Assembly (NCBI GenBank): GCA_027486675.1
Contig: JAIXOQ010000005.1
Location: forward strand, 1 to 64,000
From: Pseudomonadota bacterium
Lineage (GTDB): Bacteria; Bdellovibrionota; UBA1018; CAIMNF01
Length of the DNA: 64,000 bases
Direction of reading: 5' to 3'
The notes beneath the pieces were generated by a model. The model saw only the letters and a list, made by a program, of their open reading frames with translations. It was not told the origin of the DNA and did not search any database. Both the position numbers and the translations under genes were made by a program. Shown here piece by piece: positions 1 through 8,910 of this stretch; positions within the stretch are counted from its first letter, which is position 1, and the number at the start of each line of letters is the position of its first letter.

Positions 1-2
1 GT

Positions 3-182
3 CCTTTCGCCCGGATGGTCCGGGTCATATTGGGTTCAAAACCTGATTATGAGGTAACGAGCCGTTTCCTCACTATTAACGCACCACAGCTCGGTCGAAT
101 TCATTACGAGGCAATTCGGTGGGTGCTCGCTTGCATTGTTAGATTGACAAAGTATTTTAGTCAACTTAAAGTTGCGCAGTGA
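3..182 (+). CDS. 3' end of an unidentified gene (partial)
   Basis: A reading frame is open from the left edge to a TGA at 180-182, about 59 codons. The encoded tail is mixed in composition and ends with a hydrophobic/basic stretch (WVLACIVRLTKYFSQ). Its stop overlaps the GTG start of the next gene by four bases (GTGA), the usual junction in operons here, which is the main support for its being real. Sixty open codons can arise by chance, and the product is not recognised. Confidence 0.4.
   Translation, partial: PFARMVRVILGSKPDYEVTSRFLTINAPQLGRIHYEAIRWVLACIVRLTKYFSQLKVAQ
144..172 (+). promoter_or_regulatory. Candidate sigma-70 promoter, leaderless geometry
   Basis: TTGACA (144-149), a 17-base spacer, then TAAAGT (167-172). 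The GTG start of the next gene lies 6 bases after the second hexamer, so a transcript would begin at or next to the start codon. It lies inside the possible upstream coding frame, so it may be an internal promoter or a coincidence. Confidence 0.35.
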
Positions 183-1507
183 TTGCAGTGTTCAAAACCC
201 CTAGAAACGACAGATTCCTCGGGGCATTTTTGTTCTACTGCCTCTGCAATCTAACACAGCAACTTTTCTGGCCCTCGTCTGCTTTCGCCGTTTTTGACTC
301 CTGCATGTCGGCAAACGGAAATCCCTATCAACGCCCACCAGAAAAATTCATCTATCCAAAGCTCTCCGAACGCTTGCAGTGGATTGACTTCGAGCTCCGC
401 GCCAACCTTGTTCAGTATAAACGAAACGAGAGTGCAGTGACGGTGCCCTGGGTTTGGCTGAACATAAACGAGGTTAAAAGCCGGGCTCTCACCGAAAGTG
501 GGTCAAAAATATTAGTCTCCTTGAAAGAAGGGGATCGCATTCGAATACCAAAACACCCGTTCAACACGCTCCCTTCGGTGCCTCTGTTCTCAAAAAAGAG
601 CGATGGGTTTTTTCTTGGGCACCTCACCGCGTCTCGGTCGATCTATCTCGAAACTTCAACACTGGGTGTAGAAACAACAGTAAAACTGGCAACGAATCGG
701 CCATTTGGACCAAAAACCTGGTGGAACCCAAGAGCTGGCAGGCAAAATCAAAAAGCAAAAGGAGGGAATACTATTGCTCGAGGGATGGATCTTTCACACT
801 ATCTGCTATCGATTCGAAAGCTTCGCTCTGCTCAGGCTAAAATCCCTAACAATTTTTTACCTGAAGCACTCTCCATAGAATTTGGTGACGATGGCATTGT
901 TCTCTTTCGCGATCTGTCAGCCATGAAGTTAAAGCATCACTATATGCCAGGCACGGCGTCCATCTTCGCTTTAAGAGAAATGTCGAATGACTTTTTAAGT
1001 ATCATGCTTCAAGCCTACGTGTTCCCAAAGGCAAGGGATGATGTCGCCTACTTCCTTGACGATGGTTTTATTCGCAACAATGCAACCCCGCAAAATATTC
1101 TGATCGAACTCAACGAAGATTATCAGCCCACTTTCCAGCATCTCTTACGTGATTTTGATGATCAAAGAATCTCTAACATCCACAAAGAACTCTTTAAAGA
1201 ATGGGGATTTTTCCTGCCTGAAGTAGAAGGCGTTTATATGGGTTTTAAGCCCCATGAGATGTTAGAATCAACTTTTATGAACCTTGAGGTCTCTATTCAT
1301 GAGGCAGACGACCCCTATTTGATACCGCTTTCAGCACGGACCGCACTGAGATCTGGTTACGAATCCGTTTTTTTAGAAGAGTGGAACCGACGGATGCGAA
1401 CTCAGTTTAATTCGATCCAGCAAGTCGAGACGTCATTGACGACACCGGAATTCAAAGAAGCTCTCAGAAGTCACTTAGTCAAATTGTATGGAAAGTCCCC
1501 CCTATGA
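179..1507 (+). CDS. Secreted protein of unknown function, 442 aa
   Basis: Not recognised. The N-terminus has a basic segment and a hydrophobic stretch of about 20 residues ending near an AFA site (about residues 15-37), so export is likely. The rest has no obvious membrane segments and no motif that I can name. The GTG start overlaps the upstream stop (GTGA) and no clear Shine-Dalgarno precedes it. The stop overlaps the next start by four bases (ATGA at 1504-1507), so the two products are probably made together and may act together. The next gene also encodes an exported unknown. A periplasmic or envelope role is inference only. Confidence 0.7.
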   Translation: MIAVFKTPRNDRFLGAFLFYCLCNLTQQLFWPSSAFAVFDSCMSANGNPYQRPPEKFIYPKLSERLQWIDFELRANLVQYKRNESAVTVPWVWLNINEVKSRALTESGSKILVSLKEGDRIRIPKHPFNTLPSVPLFSKKSDGFFLGHLTASRSIYLETSTLGVETTVKLATNRPFGPKTWWNPRAGRQNQKAKGGNTIARGMDLSHYLLSIRKLRSAQAKIPNNFLPEALSIEFGDDGIVLFRDLSAMKLKHHYMPGTASIFALREMSNDFLSIMLQAYVFPKARDDVAYFLDDGFIRNNATPQNILIELNEDYQPTFQHLLRDFDDQRISNIHKELFKEWGFFLPEVEGVYMGFKPHEMLESTFMNLEVSIHEADDPYLIPLSARTALRSGYESVFLEEWNRRMRTQFNSIQQVETSLTTPEFKEALRSHLVKLYGKSPL

Positions 1508-2271
1508 CGCTACTTGCCCTGCTCCTATTTCTAGTCACTCCCGCGATCGCTGACGAAGCGCACGACCGCAAAGTACTACTGCGGCAATTCGATCGGGAAA
1601 TTTCCCGTTTCCAGAAACGGGTCAGGAACATACTCCACGAATATTACGACTCACCCTATGCGGCCGCTTGGAACCAAGATCTTGAGCAAGCAAGAATTCA
1701 ACGGGAGGAGAGACTCGCCAAAGGTAAACGCGTTCGAGGCAAAGACAAAGACGGCGTGCCTGAAACCGTCATCGAAGATTACTTCCGGGATGCGGATGAG
1801 GATCCCGCTTCATACACCGTGAACCGTGGCGGCTTACTTGAAGACTCAAAGGTCGCACCCAATCTGATTAAGCGGGAAGAACTAGAGCAATTCTTAAAAG
1901 ATGACGTCATCGCGGCGCTCAGGAAGAATTTCGAAGCCAGGATGGATGCCGAGGGCGCGACACAAATGCGGGCACGAATTCGTGCTCAATACACAGGCGT
2001 GAACAGCTGCCTCTGGAAGAGATTAGCTGCTTGGACTGGGTTTGGTCTTTTAGTCGTTGCCGAAGCTGGGCTTGCGATCGCTATGTTGGACCCGACATGG
2101 CTGACCGAAGCCGGACTCAGCTGGGCCTCGGGACTCTTTATTGGGGGTTCACCCGGTGACTTCGCACTCATTTTTGGAGGTGCAATCGCTCTGATATCTC
2201 TCGAATTCGCTCTCACCAAAAAGAAGATCGCCCCACCCATTCGCTGCCGATTTCAACGCCGTCTGACTTGA
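1504..2271 (+). CDS. Exported protein with C-terminal membrane segments, unknown function, 255 aa
   Basis: Begins with a short signal peptide (LLALLLFLVTPAIA, residues 2-16). A charged, probably helical middle follows (about residues 20-165, rich in Glu, Arg and Lys), then two hydrophobic segments (about 175-195 and 208-240). A soluble periplasmic domain anchored by a C-terminal hairpin fits. It is coupled to the preceding gene by an ATGA overlap. Its last 19 bases overlap the convergent 3' end of the permease gene on the other strand, so the two transcripts must run through each other. No family is recognised. Confidence 0.7.
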   Translation: MTLLALLLFLVTPAIADEAHDRKVLLRQFDREISRFQKRVRNILHEYYDSPYAAAWNQDLEQARIQREERLAKGKRVRGKDKDGVPETVIEDYFRDADEDPASYTVNRGGLLEDSKVAPNLIKREELEQFLKDDVIAALRKNFEARMDAEGATQMRARIRAQYTGVNSCLWKRLAAWTGFGLLVVAEAGLAIAMLDPTWLTEAGLSWASGLFIGGSPGDFALIFGGAIALISLEFALTKKKIAPPIRCRFQRRLT

Positions 2272-3539
2272 TAACCCACTGTCGCAAGCACAACAACGCC
2301 CGCCATGCTGAGCCACTCGATCGGTGTAACACTGGCGAGCAGGAATGCCATGGGAATGAGAGCAAGCCATGGAATCAAACTTTGGAATTGGCTTTCAGAC
2401 GCAAATTCCTTCTTCCGCTTCAACAAAAGAGCCGCACCTACACAAAGTACATAAGCCAGAATTGCTGAAAGATTTGCAAGTACCGCCAAGTGTTCAAACT
2501 GACTTGAGACCGCAAGGATCCAAACCACAAAGGTTTGGACCACAATAGCGAGCGCTGGCGTTCGGTACCTGCTGTGTAATTCTGAAAGAGCCTTCGGCAG
2601 ATAACCGTCTTCTGCAAAGGCAAAAACAGTTCTTGGGAGGGCAAGGGTCATCGCACTGAGATACCCCGCTGTGGAAAAAATGGCCCCAAGAGAAAGCAAG
2701 ATACGACCCACAGGTCCCATCAATCGGTCTGCTGCTTCCGATAAGGGGGAAGCAAAACTTCCGCTCCCCATTGCCTGCCCTAATGTGGACTGCGCGACGA
2801 ACTGCACACCTAGATAGAGAAACAGCACCAGAAAAAGCGCAGAATAAAGGGCGCGCGGGAGATTCTTCTTGGGGTTATCGATTTCGCCACTGGGGATCAG
2901 TGCGCTTTCGATCCCAGTGAAAGCAAAGATCAAGACCATGGCGGCGCGACCAATGGCCTGCCAGTCTAAACTTTCGGGAAGCTTGAGGGCCTCAGAATCG
3001 AGTTGTGGAACACCGACTCCAATCAGTAACAAAAGCGGGAGAAGCTTTGCAATCGATAGGAACATGCTCGTCTTCGCGCCCGACTTCACGCCGATGATAT
3101 TAAAAATGCAAAATGCCGCAAACGTAACAAAGAGAATTGCTGCCTTCCCCGCGGTCGTTAAGAGCTCGGGAATAAATCCGCCCACAAAACCTGCGTAGGC
3201 ACTGGCCACCGACGCCATCGCAAAACTGCCTAAACACCATACAAACACCCCACAAATATAGCCCGCATAGGGACCAAGGACTGGCCGCACATAGGCATAA
3301 GGCCCGCCGCTGACTGTGATGTGACGGCCCACCTGTATAAAGACCGCAGCAATCAACATGATCGCAACAAAACACACCAGGTAAACCAACGGCGACGCCT
3401 GACCGACCAAGAGGTAGACACTGCTAGGGAGTTTGAAGATCCCACCTCCCACTGTGCAATTAAAGGTAGAGGCGATCAGACCAAAGAGGCCTAAGCCTTT
3501 AATGAGTTGCGCAGATTGCAAAGGAGGCGGATTCGTCAT
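2253..3539 (-). CDS. APC-superfamily amino acid permease
   Basis: A 428-residue inner-membrane protein with about 12 hydrophobic segments. The N-terminal stretch (GLIASTFNCTVGGGIFKLPS, near residue 22) is the glycine-rich TM1 signature of amino acid-polyamine-organocation carriers. A second family motif lies around FAFTGIESALIPSGEIDNPKKN (about residue 208): the FxGFE-like motif followed by the conserved ExxxPxxxxPRA run. Substrate cannot be read from sequence. It is transcribed alone, convergent to the two secreted unknowns. No Shine-Dalgarno is seen at the ATG. The nearby intergenic stretch 3540-3693 holds nothing I can name. Confidence 0.88.
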   Translation of the reverse strand: MTNPPPLQSAQLIKGLGLFGLIASTFNCTVGGGIFKLPSSVYLLVGQASPLVYLVCFVAIMLIAAVFIQVGRHITVSGGPYAYVRPVLGPYAGYICGVFVWCLGSFAMASVASAYAGFVGGFIPELLTTAGKAAILFVTFAAFCIFNIIGVKSGAKTSMFLSIAKLLPLLLLIGVGVPQLDSEALKLPESLDWQAIGRAAMVLIFAFTGIESALIPSGEIDNPKKNLPRALYSALFLVLFLYLGVQFVAQSTLGQAMGSGSFASPLSEAADRLMGPVGRILLSLGAIFSTAGYLSAMTLALPRTVFAFAEDGYLPKALSELHSRYRTPALAIVVQTFVVWILAVSSQFEHLAVLANLSAILAYVLCVGAALLLKRKKEFASESQFQSLIPWLALIPMAFLLASVTPIEWLSMAGVVVLATVGYQVRRR

Positions 3540-3693
3540 TCAAAAGAGATTGCCACAGCATCGGCTCAATTCTTGATCCAGTTTTTTGGCTACATTCACC
3601 CATTGGGTTATTTCGGTCAAAAATGATAAATTGCCATATGATTACAGATACTTATCGCCGACTGGATTTTGGGTTTTAATCTAAACTCCAGCC

Positions 3694-4650
3694 TCAGCAG
3701 TGCTCGAGCAACTTCTGCTCTGACCCCCGGACCTGGGACACCTCAGCGGGAAGACGTGCCTGAATGGACCGCTCTAATGCCTGGATAACTGAAAGCTTCC
3801 AATGATCCCGTCGATATACAAAACTCACCTCCCGGGTAGGCACTGGGCTTTTGAACTCGCGTACATGGGCCTTACGCTCTGCGGCTGAGAGATTGCGAGC
3901 CATCAAAGCAGGAATCATCGTGTAGCCGTCGTGTTTTTTCACAAGCGCTCTTAAGGTCTCTAAACTTCCACTCTGAAAATGCACATTGCCGGGCGTCCGC
4001 CTTTTCCCCGAAGACCAAGAGCAAAAGTCTTCTACTTGGTTTCGAAAGCAATTTCCGTCTTGAAGCATCCAGAGTTCAGCTCCATCAACGTCAGAGGCCT
4101 TAAGAACAGGCTTTTTTAAAAGCTCGTGCCCTTGGGACAAATACAAAACAAAAGACTCGTAATACAAGGGATGAACCTTAAGCCCTTGCTCTTGCACTGG
4201 AGTCGATAGAATCGCACCATCCAAACGGTCCTCCCGCAACTCTTGAAATATGGATTCCGTCTTAAGCTCTTCAACGTAAAGATCCACCTTCGGATGTTCT
4301 TCGGCAAAAGAATGTAAAAACAAAGGCAAAAGCGATCCAGAAACCGTAGGAATCACGCCCAAACGGAAGTCTCCGCTCACTTCCTTCGAGCTCCCGCGTG
4401 CACCAAATTCGGCAAGCCTCCGGTGCTCCCGAAGCACAATCTTTGCCTGCTCTAGATAAAGCAACCCCTCAGGGGTGGGTAAAACCGGCTTCTTGAGCCG
4501 GTCAAAAAGGATGATGCCGAGCTCATCTTCAATTTTTTGCAGTTGCTGACTCAAGGTAGGCTGCGACACATGGCAAGCCTTCGCTGCCAGGCCAAAATGC
4601 CTGTGTTTTTCGACCGCCACTGCGTATTCCAGCTGAGTGACTGTAACCAT
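3694..4650 (-). CDS. oxyR: OxyR, LysR-type hydrogen peroxide sensor
   Basis: A 318-residue LysR-family regulator: winged helix-turn-helix at residues 1-60, where AKACHVSQPTLSQQLQKIE is the recognition region, then a substrate-binding-like regulatory domain. Cys201 and Cys210 lie in DGNCFRNQVEDFC. They match the position and spacing of the redox pair Cys199/Cys208 of Escherichia coli OxyR, which form a disulfide on peroxide exposure. GGGAGG lies 8 bases before the ATG. The gene is divergent from ahpC-ahpD and shares a 66-base region with them that holds an OxyR-type site, so autoregulation together with activation of ahpCD is the natural reading. Confidence 0.93.
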   Translation of the reverse strand: MVTVTQLEYAVAVEKHRHFGLAAKACHVSQPTLSQQLQKIEDELGIILFDRLKKPVLPTPEGLLYLEQAKIVLREHRRLAEFGARGSSKEVSGDFRLGVIPTVSGSLLPLFLHSFAEEHPKVDLYVEELKTESIFQELREDRLDGAILSTPVQEQGLKVHPLYYESFVLYLSQGHELLKKPVLKASDVDGAELWMLQDGNCFRNQVEDFCSWSSGKRRTPGNVHFQSGSLETLRALVKKHDGYTMIPALMARNLSAAERKAHVREFKSPVPTREVSFVYRRDHWKLSVIQALERSIQARLPAEVSQVRGSEQKLLEHC

Positions 4651-4669
4651 AATAGAAGCCTCCCTATCG

Positions 4670-4705
4670 ATAGGAGATCCCTATTGTGCCATAGATTCAA
4701 TCGAT
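4670..4705 (+). promoter_or_regulatory. OxyR operator between oxyR and ahpC
   Basis: Reads ATAG-n7-CTAT-n6-ATAG-n7-CGAT. The published OxyR consensus is four ATAG/CTAT elements separated by 7 bases. This copy has three perfect elements and a fourth with one mismatch, with one spacer short by a base. Further ATAG (4652) and CTAT (4664) elements lie on the oxyR side, and CCTATCGATAGG at 4663-4674 is a perfect 12-bp palindrome. The position just upstream of ahpC suits activation of ahpC and repression of oxyR. Confidence 0.75.
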
Positions 4706-4761
4706 TTCAACAATGAGTGACTTTAAGCAAAACTATGAAAAGAAAGAATGAGGTTCAATCG

Positions 4762-5298
4762 ATGTTCAGTGTAGGTAAAAAGTTTCCAGAGTTTAAAGTG
4801 AAAGCCACCGTTTCTAATGATATCAAGTCCGCGTTCGTAGATATCACCCATGAAACCTACAAAGGCAAATGGCTTGTCGTATTCTTCTATCCGAAGGATT
4901 TTACGTTTGTCTGCCCAACTGAAATCAAAGGCTTTGCAGATCTAAACGGGAAGTTCCGTGATCGGGACGCACAAATCCTTGCCGCAAGTACAGATACCGA
5001 ATTCGTCCATCTGGCCTGGCGTCAAAACCACAAAGACCTAAACAATCTGCCGTTTCCTATGCTTGCAGACGTCAAACGTGAACTGTCCGGCGCCTTAGGC
5101 ATCATCGACGAAAATGAGGGCGTAGCGCAGCGTGCGACTTTCATTGTCGATCCAACCGGCATCATTCGTTTTGTTTACGTCACAGACCTAAGTGTGGGCC
5201 GAAATCCTGGCGAAGTCTTAAGGATCTTAGATGGACTACAAACCGATGAACTCTGCCCATGTAATTGGGAAAAAGGGAAAGAAACCATTCACGTCTAA
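4762..5298 (+). CDS. ahpC: AhpC, alkyl hydroperoxide reductase peroxiredoxin (three-cysteine type)
   Basis: A 178-residue thiol peroxidase that reduces H2O2 and organic hydroperoxides in the cytoplasm. The peroxidatic Cys51 lies in DFTFVCPTE. Two C-terminal cysteines (165 and 167, in ELCPCNW) match the three-cysteine layout of Mycobacterium tuberculosis AhpC (Cys61/174/176), which is recycled by AhpD rather than AhpF. The frame stays open upstream to a GTG at 4717, but that region overlaps the promoter. The ATG at 4762 follows an AGG-containing ribosome-binding site and gives a family-like N-terminus (MFSVGKKFPEF). ahpD follows 12 bases later. The OxyR operator upstream implies peroxide induction. 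Confidence 0.92.
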   Translation: MFSVGKKFPEFKVKATVSNDIKSAFVDITHETYKGKWLVVFFYPKDFTFVCPTEIKGFADLNGKFRDRDAQILAASTDTEFVHLAWRQNHKDLNNLPFPMLADVKRELSGALGIIDENEGVAQRATFIVDPTGIIRFVYVTDLSVGRNPGEVLRILDGLQTDELCPCNWEKGKETIHV

Positions 5299-5310
5299 AA
5301 GAAAGGCTTT

Positions 5311-5832
5311 ATGAAAATCACATCTATTCTAGAAAAAATTCCAGATTTTGGGCGCGACACCCGTCTCAATCTTGAGACGGTCCTGACGGTAGAGGGTGCA
5401 CCTGGCCTACTGCCCGGACAAATTGCAGGCATAGCGGTCGCTTGTGCTTATGCGACCCTAGATTTAGAGCTGGCCGATGCGATCCACGGCGATCACGCGA
5501 TCGCACCAGAGGTAGATCAGGCTGCAAAAAGCGCTGCGACCATCATGGCGATGAACAATGTGTATTACCGATTCCTACACTTAAGTGAGGATCCGGAATT
5601 CAAGACTATGCCAGCCCGACTCAGAATGAACGTGATCGGAAAACCTGGCATTGCCAAAGTGGATTTCGAACTCATGTCCCTTGCGGTATCTGCGATCGCT
5701 GGGTGTGGAATGTGCATTCAGTCTCACATTTCAGAAGCGCGCAAAGGGGGTATCTCTAATGAAGGGATTCAATCTGCAATTCGAATTGCTTCGGTGATTC
5801 AATCTGCAAAAACTGCGCGCGCGATTGCGTGA
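5311..5832 (+). CDS. ahpD: AhpD, alkylhydroperoxidase that recycles AhpC
   Basis: A 173-residue all-helical carboxymuconolactone-decarboxylase-fold protein. The active-site motif AGCGMCIQSH gives Cys132, Cys135 and His139, and Glu120 precedes them. This reproduces the Glu118/Cys130/Cys133/His137 proton-relay set of mycobacterial AhpD. In that system AhpD reduces AhpC using a lipoamide-dependent dehydrogenase complex. It follows ahpC directly with its own AAAGG ribosome-binding site, so the two are one OxyR-controlled operon. Its tail-to-tail neighbour starts at the very next base on the other strand, leaving no room for a separate terminator. Confidence 0.92.
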   Translation: MKITSILEKIPDFGRDTRLNLETVLTVEGAPGLLPGQIAGIAVACAYATLDLELADAIHGDHAIAPEVDQAAKSAATIMAMNNVYYRFLHLSEDPEFKTMPARLRMNVIGKPGIAKVDFELMSLAVSAIAGCGMCIQSHISEARKGGISNEGIQSAIRIASVIQSAKTARAIA

Positions 5833-6336
5833 CTATTGGTCTAAGTAGAAAGTTTCGGAATCGTCATTGTACCCGAACAACTCGGCGTATCTGCCCCAAC
5901 TGACGATTGCACCAAATTGGTGTTCGGCATCCTCGTTCGGGAGGATGTCGGCGATCTTTTCTAAAACCATTTCTTTGGACGCCTCGTGGCCATCTTCTTC
6001 GTCTAGGAATTCACGAATTTTTTTAAAAAGCGGAATTTGCTGAAGCTGTTCAAAAATCAGCTCTTTGCGCTCGTGGATCGAAGCATCGACAACCTTCGCT
6101 CCAAAGGGCTCCATCTCCACTTCACCGCCTGGGGTATTCACGAGCTTTAGGGTTTCCGCTGCACGAATCACTTTGAGAGTTTCGCCCAGCTCCATGGAGA
6201 GTTCTCCAGCAAGGCGATAAATATCTTCTTTGCCCCCCACACTGCTTAAGTGAGAGACCAGACCAAGAACCTGGGAGATGCCGACGTCAGGCAACGATGA
6301 AGTCGCCTCTTTACGTTTCATAAATAGAGGCCTCAT
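5833..6336 (-). CDS. AAA-associated C-terminal domain protein of an ABC transporter, stand-alone
   Basis: A 167-residue soluble protein. The ordering (IYRLAGELSMELGETLKVIRAAETLKLV, then a segment on GAKVVDASIHERKELIFEQLQQIPLF) matches the AAA_assoc_C domain that normally forms the C-terminus of nitrate/sulfonate-like ABC ATPases. Here it is a separate gene 23 bases behind the ATPase gene. An internal ATG at 6321 (MKRKEATSS) is an alternative start with AGG 9 bases upstream. Role inferred: accessory or regulatory domain acting in trans on the ATPase. The split is an observation; I see no frameshift joining the two. Confidence 0.75.
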   Translation of the reverse strand: MRPLFMKRKEATSSLPDVGISQVLGLVSHLSSVGGKEDIYRLAGELSMELGETLKVIRAAETLKLVNTPGGEVEMEPFGAKVVDASIHERKELIFEQLQQIPLFKKIREFLDEEDGHEASKEMVLEKIADILPNEDAEHQFGAIVSWGRYAELFGYNDDSETFYLDQ

Positions 6337-6359
6337 TAGACCCTAGGAATGGCAGGGTG

Positions 6360-7124
6360 TTAAGCGAGAAGTGAGAAGACTTCATCGACGTACTCCAGAA
6401 ACAGTGGATCCCGTTTTTGACGGGGTCTAGGGATGTTTACCCGAATATTCCCGGCGATCCGGCCGGGGCGGCTACCCAAAATCACAATACGATCTGCAAG
6501 CTCGACCGCCTCCTCAATGATATGAGTTACAAGCACTACAGTGTTCACGACATTGTCGCGGTCGCTCCAAATGTCTAATAACTCATTTCGCAGGTTAATC
6601 GAACTTAAGACATCGAGTGAGGAGAACGGTTCATCCATGAGCAGCAGAGTTGGCTCCACTGCAAGCGCCCGAGCTAAACCTACGCGCTGTTTCATGCCGC
6701 CTGAAAGTTCGCGTGGATAAGCTTCTTCATATCCATCTAAACCCACTTTGCCGATGTACTTCTGAGCGCGCTCACGCCGACGGTCCAACTCCTTCACTCG
6801 GTTCTCTAGGCCAAGCTCCACGTTTTGCAACACAGTCAGCCAAGGCAAGAGACCGAAGTTTTGAAACACCATCGCTGTTTCCATGTTGATTCCGCGAGTG
6901 GGTTTGCCACGAAACAAAATGCGGCCGGCCGATGGAATCACGAGTCCATTCATCATGCGCAGGAGCGTGCTCTTACCCGCACCCGACGGGCCCACGATGA
7001 CTATGAATTCGCCCTCCTGCGCTTGCAGTTGGATATCTTCCAAGATCGTGACTTCCCCTTGAGGGAGAAGAAACTTCTTCGAGACGTTTTCCACGTCGAT
7101 GATGATCTCTGGCTGCGGAGTCAT
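6360..7124 (-). CDS. ABC transporter ATP-binding protein, nitrate/sulfonate/taurine class
   Basis: A 254-residue cytoplasmic ATPase. Walker A is GPSGAGKS (about residue 44), the signature is LSGGMKQR (about 140), Walker B is LLLMDEPFSSLD (about 160), followed by the switch His in VTHIIEEAVELADR. This layout is typical of the SsuB/TauB/NrtD group. It lies one base behind the duplicated permease gene, with AAGG 5 bases before its ATG, and is followed by its own C-terminal-domain-like gene. No substrate-binding protein is encoded nearby, so the substrate (probably an anion) is not defined. Confidence 0.88.
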   Translation of the reverse strand: MTPQPEIIIDVENVSKKFLLPQGEVTILEDIQLQAQEGEFIVIVGPSGAGKSTLLRMMNGLVIPSAGRILFRGKPTRGINMETAMVFQNFGLLPWLTVLQNVELGLENRVKELDRRRERAQKYIGKVGLDGYEEAYPRELSGGMKQRVGLARALAVEPTLLLMDEPFSSLDVLSSINLRNELLDIWSDRDNVVNTVVLVTHIIEEAVELADRIVILGSRPGRIAGNIRVNIPRPRQKRDPLFLEYVDEVFSLLA

Positions 7125-7125
7125 T

Positions 7126-8910
7126 TCAACCTTCTAACCGAAACCGATCTAAGTTCCGATGATACAAACGTTGCCACACTAAAAGATTCAACGCCAAAAT
7201 CCAGGCGACCATCACTGCAACACCAATCGCCATGGTCGGAGTGTCACCCGCTTCATAAACTGCCGAACTGATCCACGAGCCCATTCCCCGGACTTTATAG
7301 ACCTTGTCATTGGATTGTACATACTCCGACACCACAAGTGCATTCCAACCGCCGCCCCAGGCTGTGATTGCACCGGTAATCAGGGCCGGCCTCACTGCTG
7401 GCAAAACTAACTTTCTAAACATCTGCCAATCCGTCAAACCCAAGGAGCGCGCCGTCTCTGTCAAATCGTGCGGAATAATCGCAGCACCCCCTAAAGCATT
7501 AAAGAGTACGTACCACTGAATCCCAAAAGTCAGAAGAATCAGTGTCGCAATCTCAACACCACCGCCTAAGCGTTTAACACCTACAAGAACAATCAAAGGA
7601 AAGAGGGCAGTGGCTGGGATGGAAGCACCTAACTGAGCGATGGTGCTCGCAGCATTACGAACTTTAGGTTTATCCCAGCACCAATAGATCAGCGGTAAAA
7701 TCCAAGCAAAAGATACCGCAAGCGCAAAGGTAATCCGTAAAGTGCTAAATAGGAGACTCATCGGGATGTCGTCAACGGCATCCGGTAGTGGCTGCGCCAC
7801 CCGACGCCATACCAAAACACAAAGACTGACCGATAGAAACCCAAGCGCAAAGTACCCTACAGCCTCCCTAAACTTTCTTGTGCGGTAGATCAGGGGTTCA
7901 ACCGGCACACGAACCTCGCGCCAAATTCCGTAAATGAGCGCGGCAGGAAGATCCCAAAGGATGGGTAAGAAGATCTCGCGAATGAACCAGCGAATTGGGA
8001 ATACAAGGACCCAAAGCAACTTAGAAAGCGGCGTAACCACGAAGCTGATCCGATCTAACACCGTGTCAGGAAGGCTTTGAAAGACCGTTTTTTCTTCTTC
8101 CTCGTTTGCACTAGCCTGCTCCTGTTTAAAGCGTTTGGACCAAACCAACATGGGACGCCACACCAGCTGATCCAAAAGCAGCACCATACCAATCAGAGCG
8201 CCTAAACCCCAAAGAACCTGCCGCAGGTCATCTTGTTCCGCAGACCTGGCTAGAAAACTCCCAATACCAGGGAGGTTGTACTTCACCGGGCCAACTGCGA
8301 TGATTTCGCACGCCACCAGAAAAAACCAACCGTTAGACCAGGAAAGAATCGAATTGTAGGCCAGGCGCGGAATTGCGGCTGGCATATACAACTTAAAGAA
8401 CCGAGCACTGCCCCTTAAGCCGAAGCTTTGCGCCGCTTCATCGGTTTCTATTGGAATACTCTTGGTGGACTCATAGACAGCGAAAGCCAAATTCCAAGCA
8501 AGGCTTGTCACAATCAAGAAAACCGCAGCGCATTCAACCCCGAGCCGGTGACCGTCAAAGATCGAAATAAAGAGACCGATCGCTACTGGGAAGAAGCTCA
8601 CAACAGGGATGGATTGCAACACATCGATGATAGGAAGAATCAGGCGCTCGCCCCAGGCAGTGCGAGCAGCCGGAATGCCGAGCAAAAACGCGAGAACCAA
8701 CGACGCGCCATAGGCCACGATCATGCGCATCAAAGAAAGCAGAAGAGCGCTGGGAAGGTCAGAAAGACCCACATCCTCACCCTTCAGACCCACCAGATGA
8801 AAGCCAAAGCGCGACACCCACTGAATGCCAGCAATCAGCAAAATGAGCAGAGTTAGATAGATCAGGCTCACTCGTGCTTTTTCGAGCGTGCTGCGTGGGA
8901 CAATTGCCAT
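7126..8910 (-). CDS. Duplicated (fused) ABC transporter permease, anion type
   Basis: A 594-residue inner-membrane protein made of two copies of the BPD_transp_1 fold, each with about six membrane segments and an EAA-type cytoplasmic loop. The loops are around SIPIETDEAAQSFGLRG in the first half and LTETARSLGLTDWQMF in the second. This is the architecture described as the duplicated permease of anion ABC importers. The frame extends upstream to 8973, but that extra part overlaps the divergent gene's start and its promoter. The ATG at 8910 (MAIVPRSTLEKARVSL) gives the better N-terminus. It heads the permease, ATPase, C-domain operon. Confidence 0.85.
   Translation of the reverse strand: MAIVPRSTLEKARVSLIYLTLLILLIAGIQWVSRFGFHLVGLKGEDVGLSDLPSALLLSLMRMIVAYGASLVLAFLLGIPAARTAWGERLILPIIDVLQSIPVVSFFPVAIGLFISIFDGHRLGVECAAVFLIVTSLAWNLAFAVYESTKSIPIETDEAAQSFGLRGSARFFKLYMPAAIPRLAYNSILSWSNGWFFLVACEIIAVGPVKYNLPGIGSFLARSAEQDDLRQVLWGLGALIGMVLLLDQLVWRPMLVWSKRFKQEQASANEEEEKTVFQSLPDTVLDRISFVVTPLSKLLWVLVFPIRWFIREIFLPILWDLPAALIYGIWREVRVPVEPLIYRTRKFREAVGYFALGFLSVSLCVLVWRRVAQPLPDAVDDIPMSLLFSTLRITFALAVSFAWILPLIYWCWDKPKVRNAASTIAQLGASIPATALFPLIVLVGVKRLGGGVEIATLILLTFGIQWYVLFNALGGAAIIPHDLTETARSLGLTDWQMFRKLVLPAVRPALITGAITAWGGGWNALVVSEYVQSNDKVYKVRGMGSWISSAVYEAGDTPTMAIGVAVMVAWILALNLLVWQRLYHRNLDRFRLEG

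Noticed and set aside
10-24. Hairpin CCCGGA-TGG-TCCGGG as a terminator
   Set aside because: No T-run follows, and the sequence lies in a possible coding frame.
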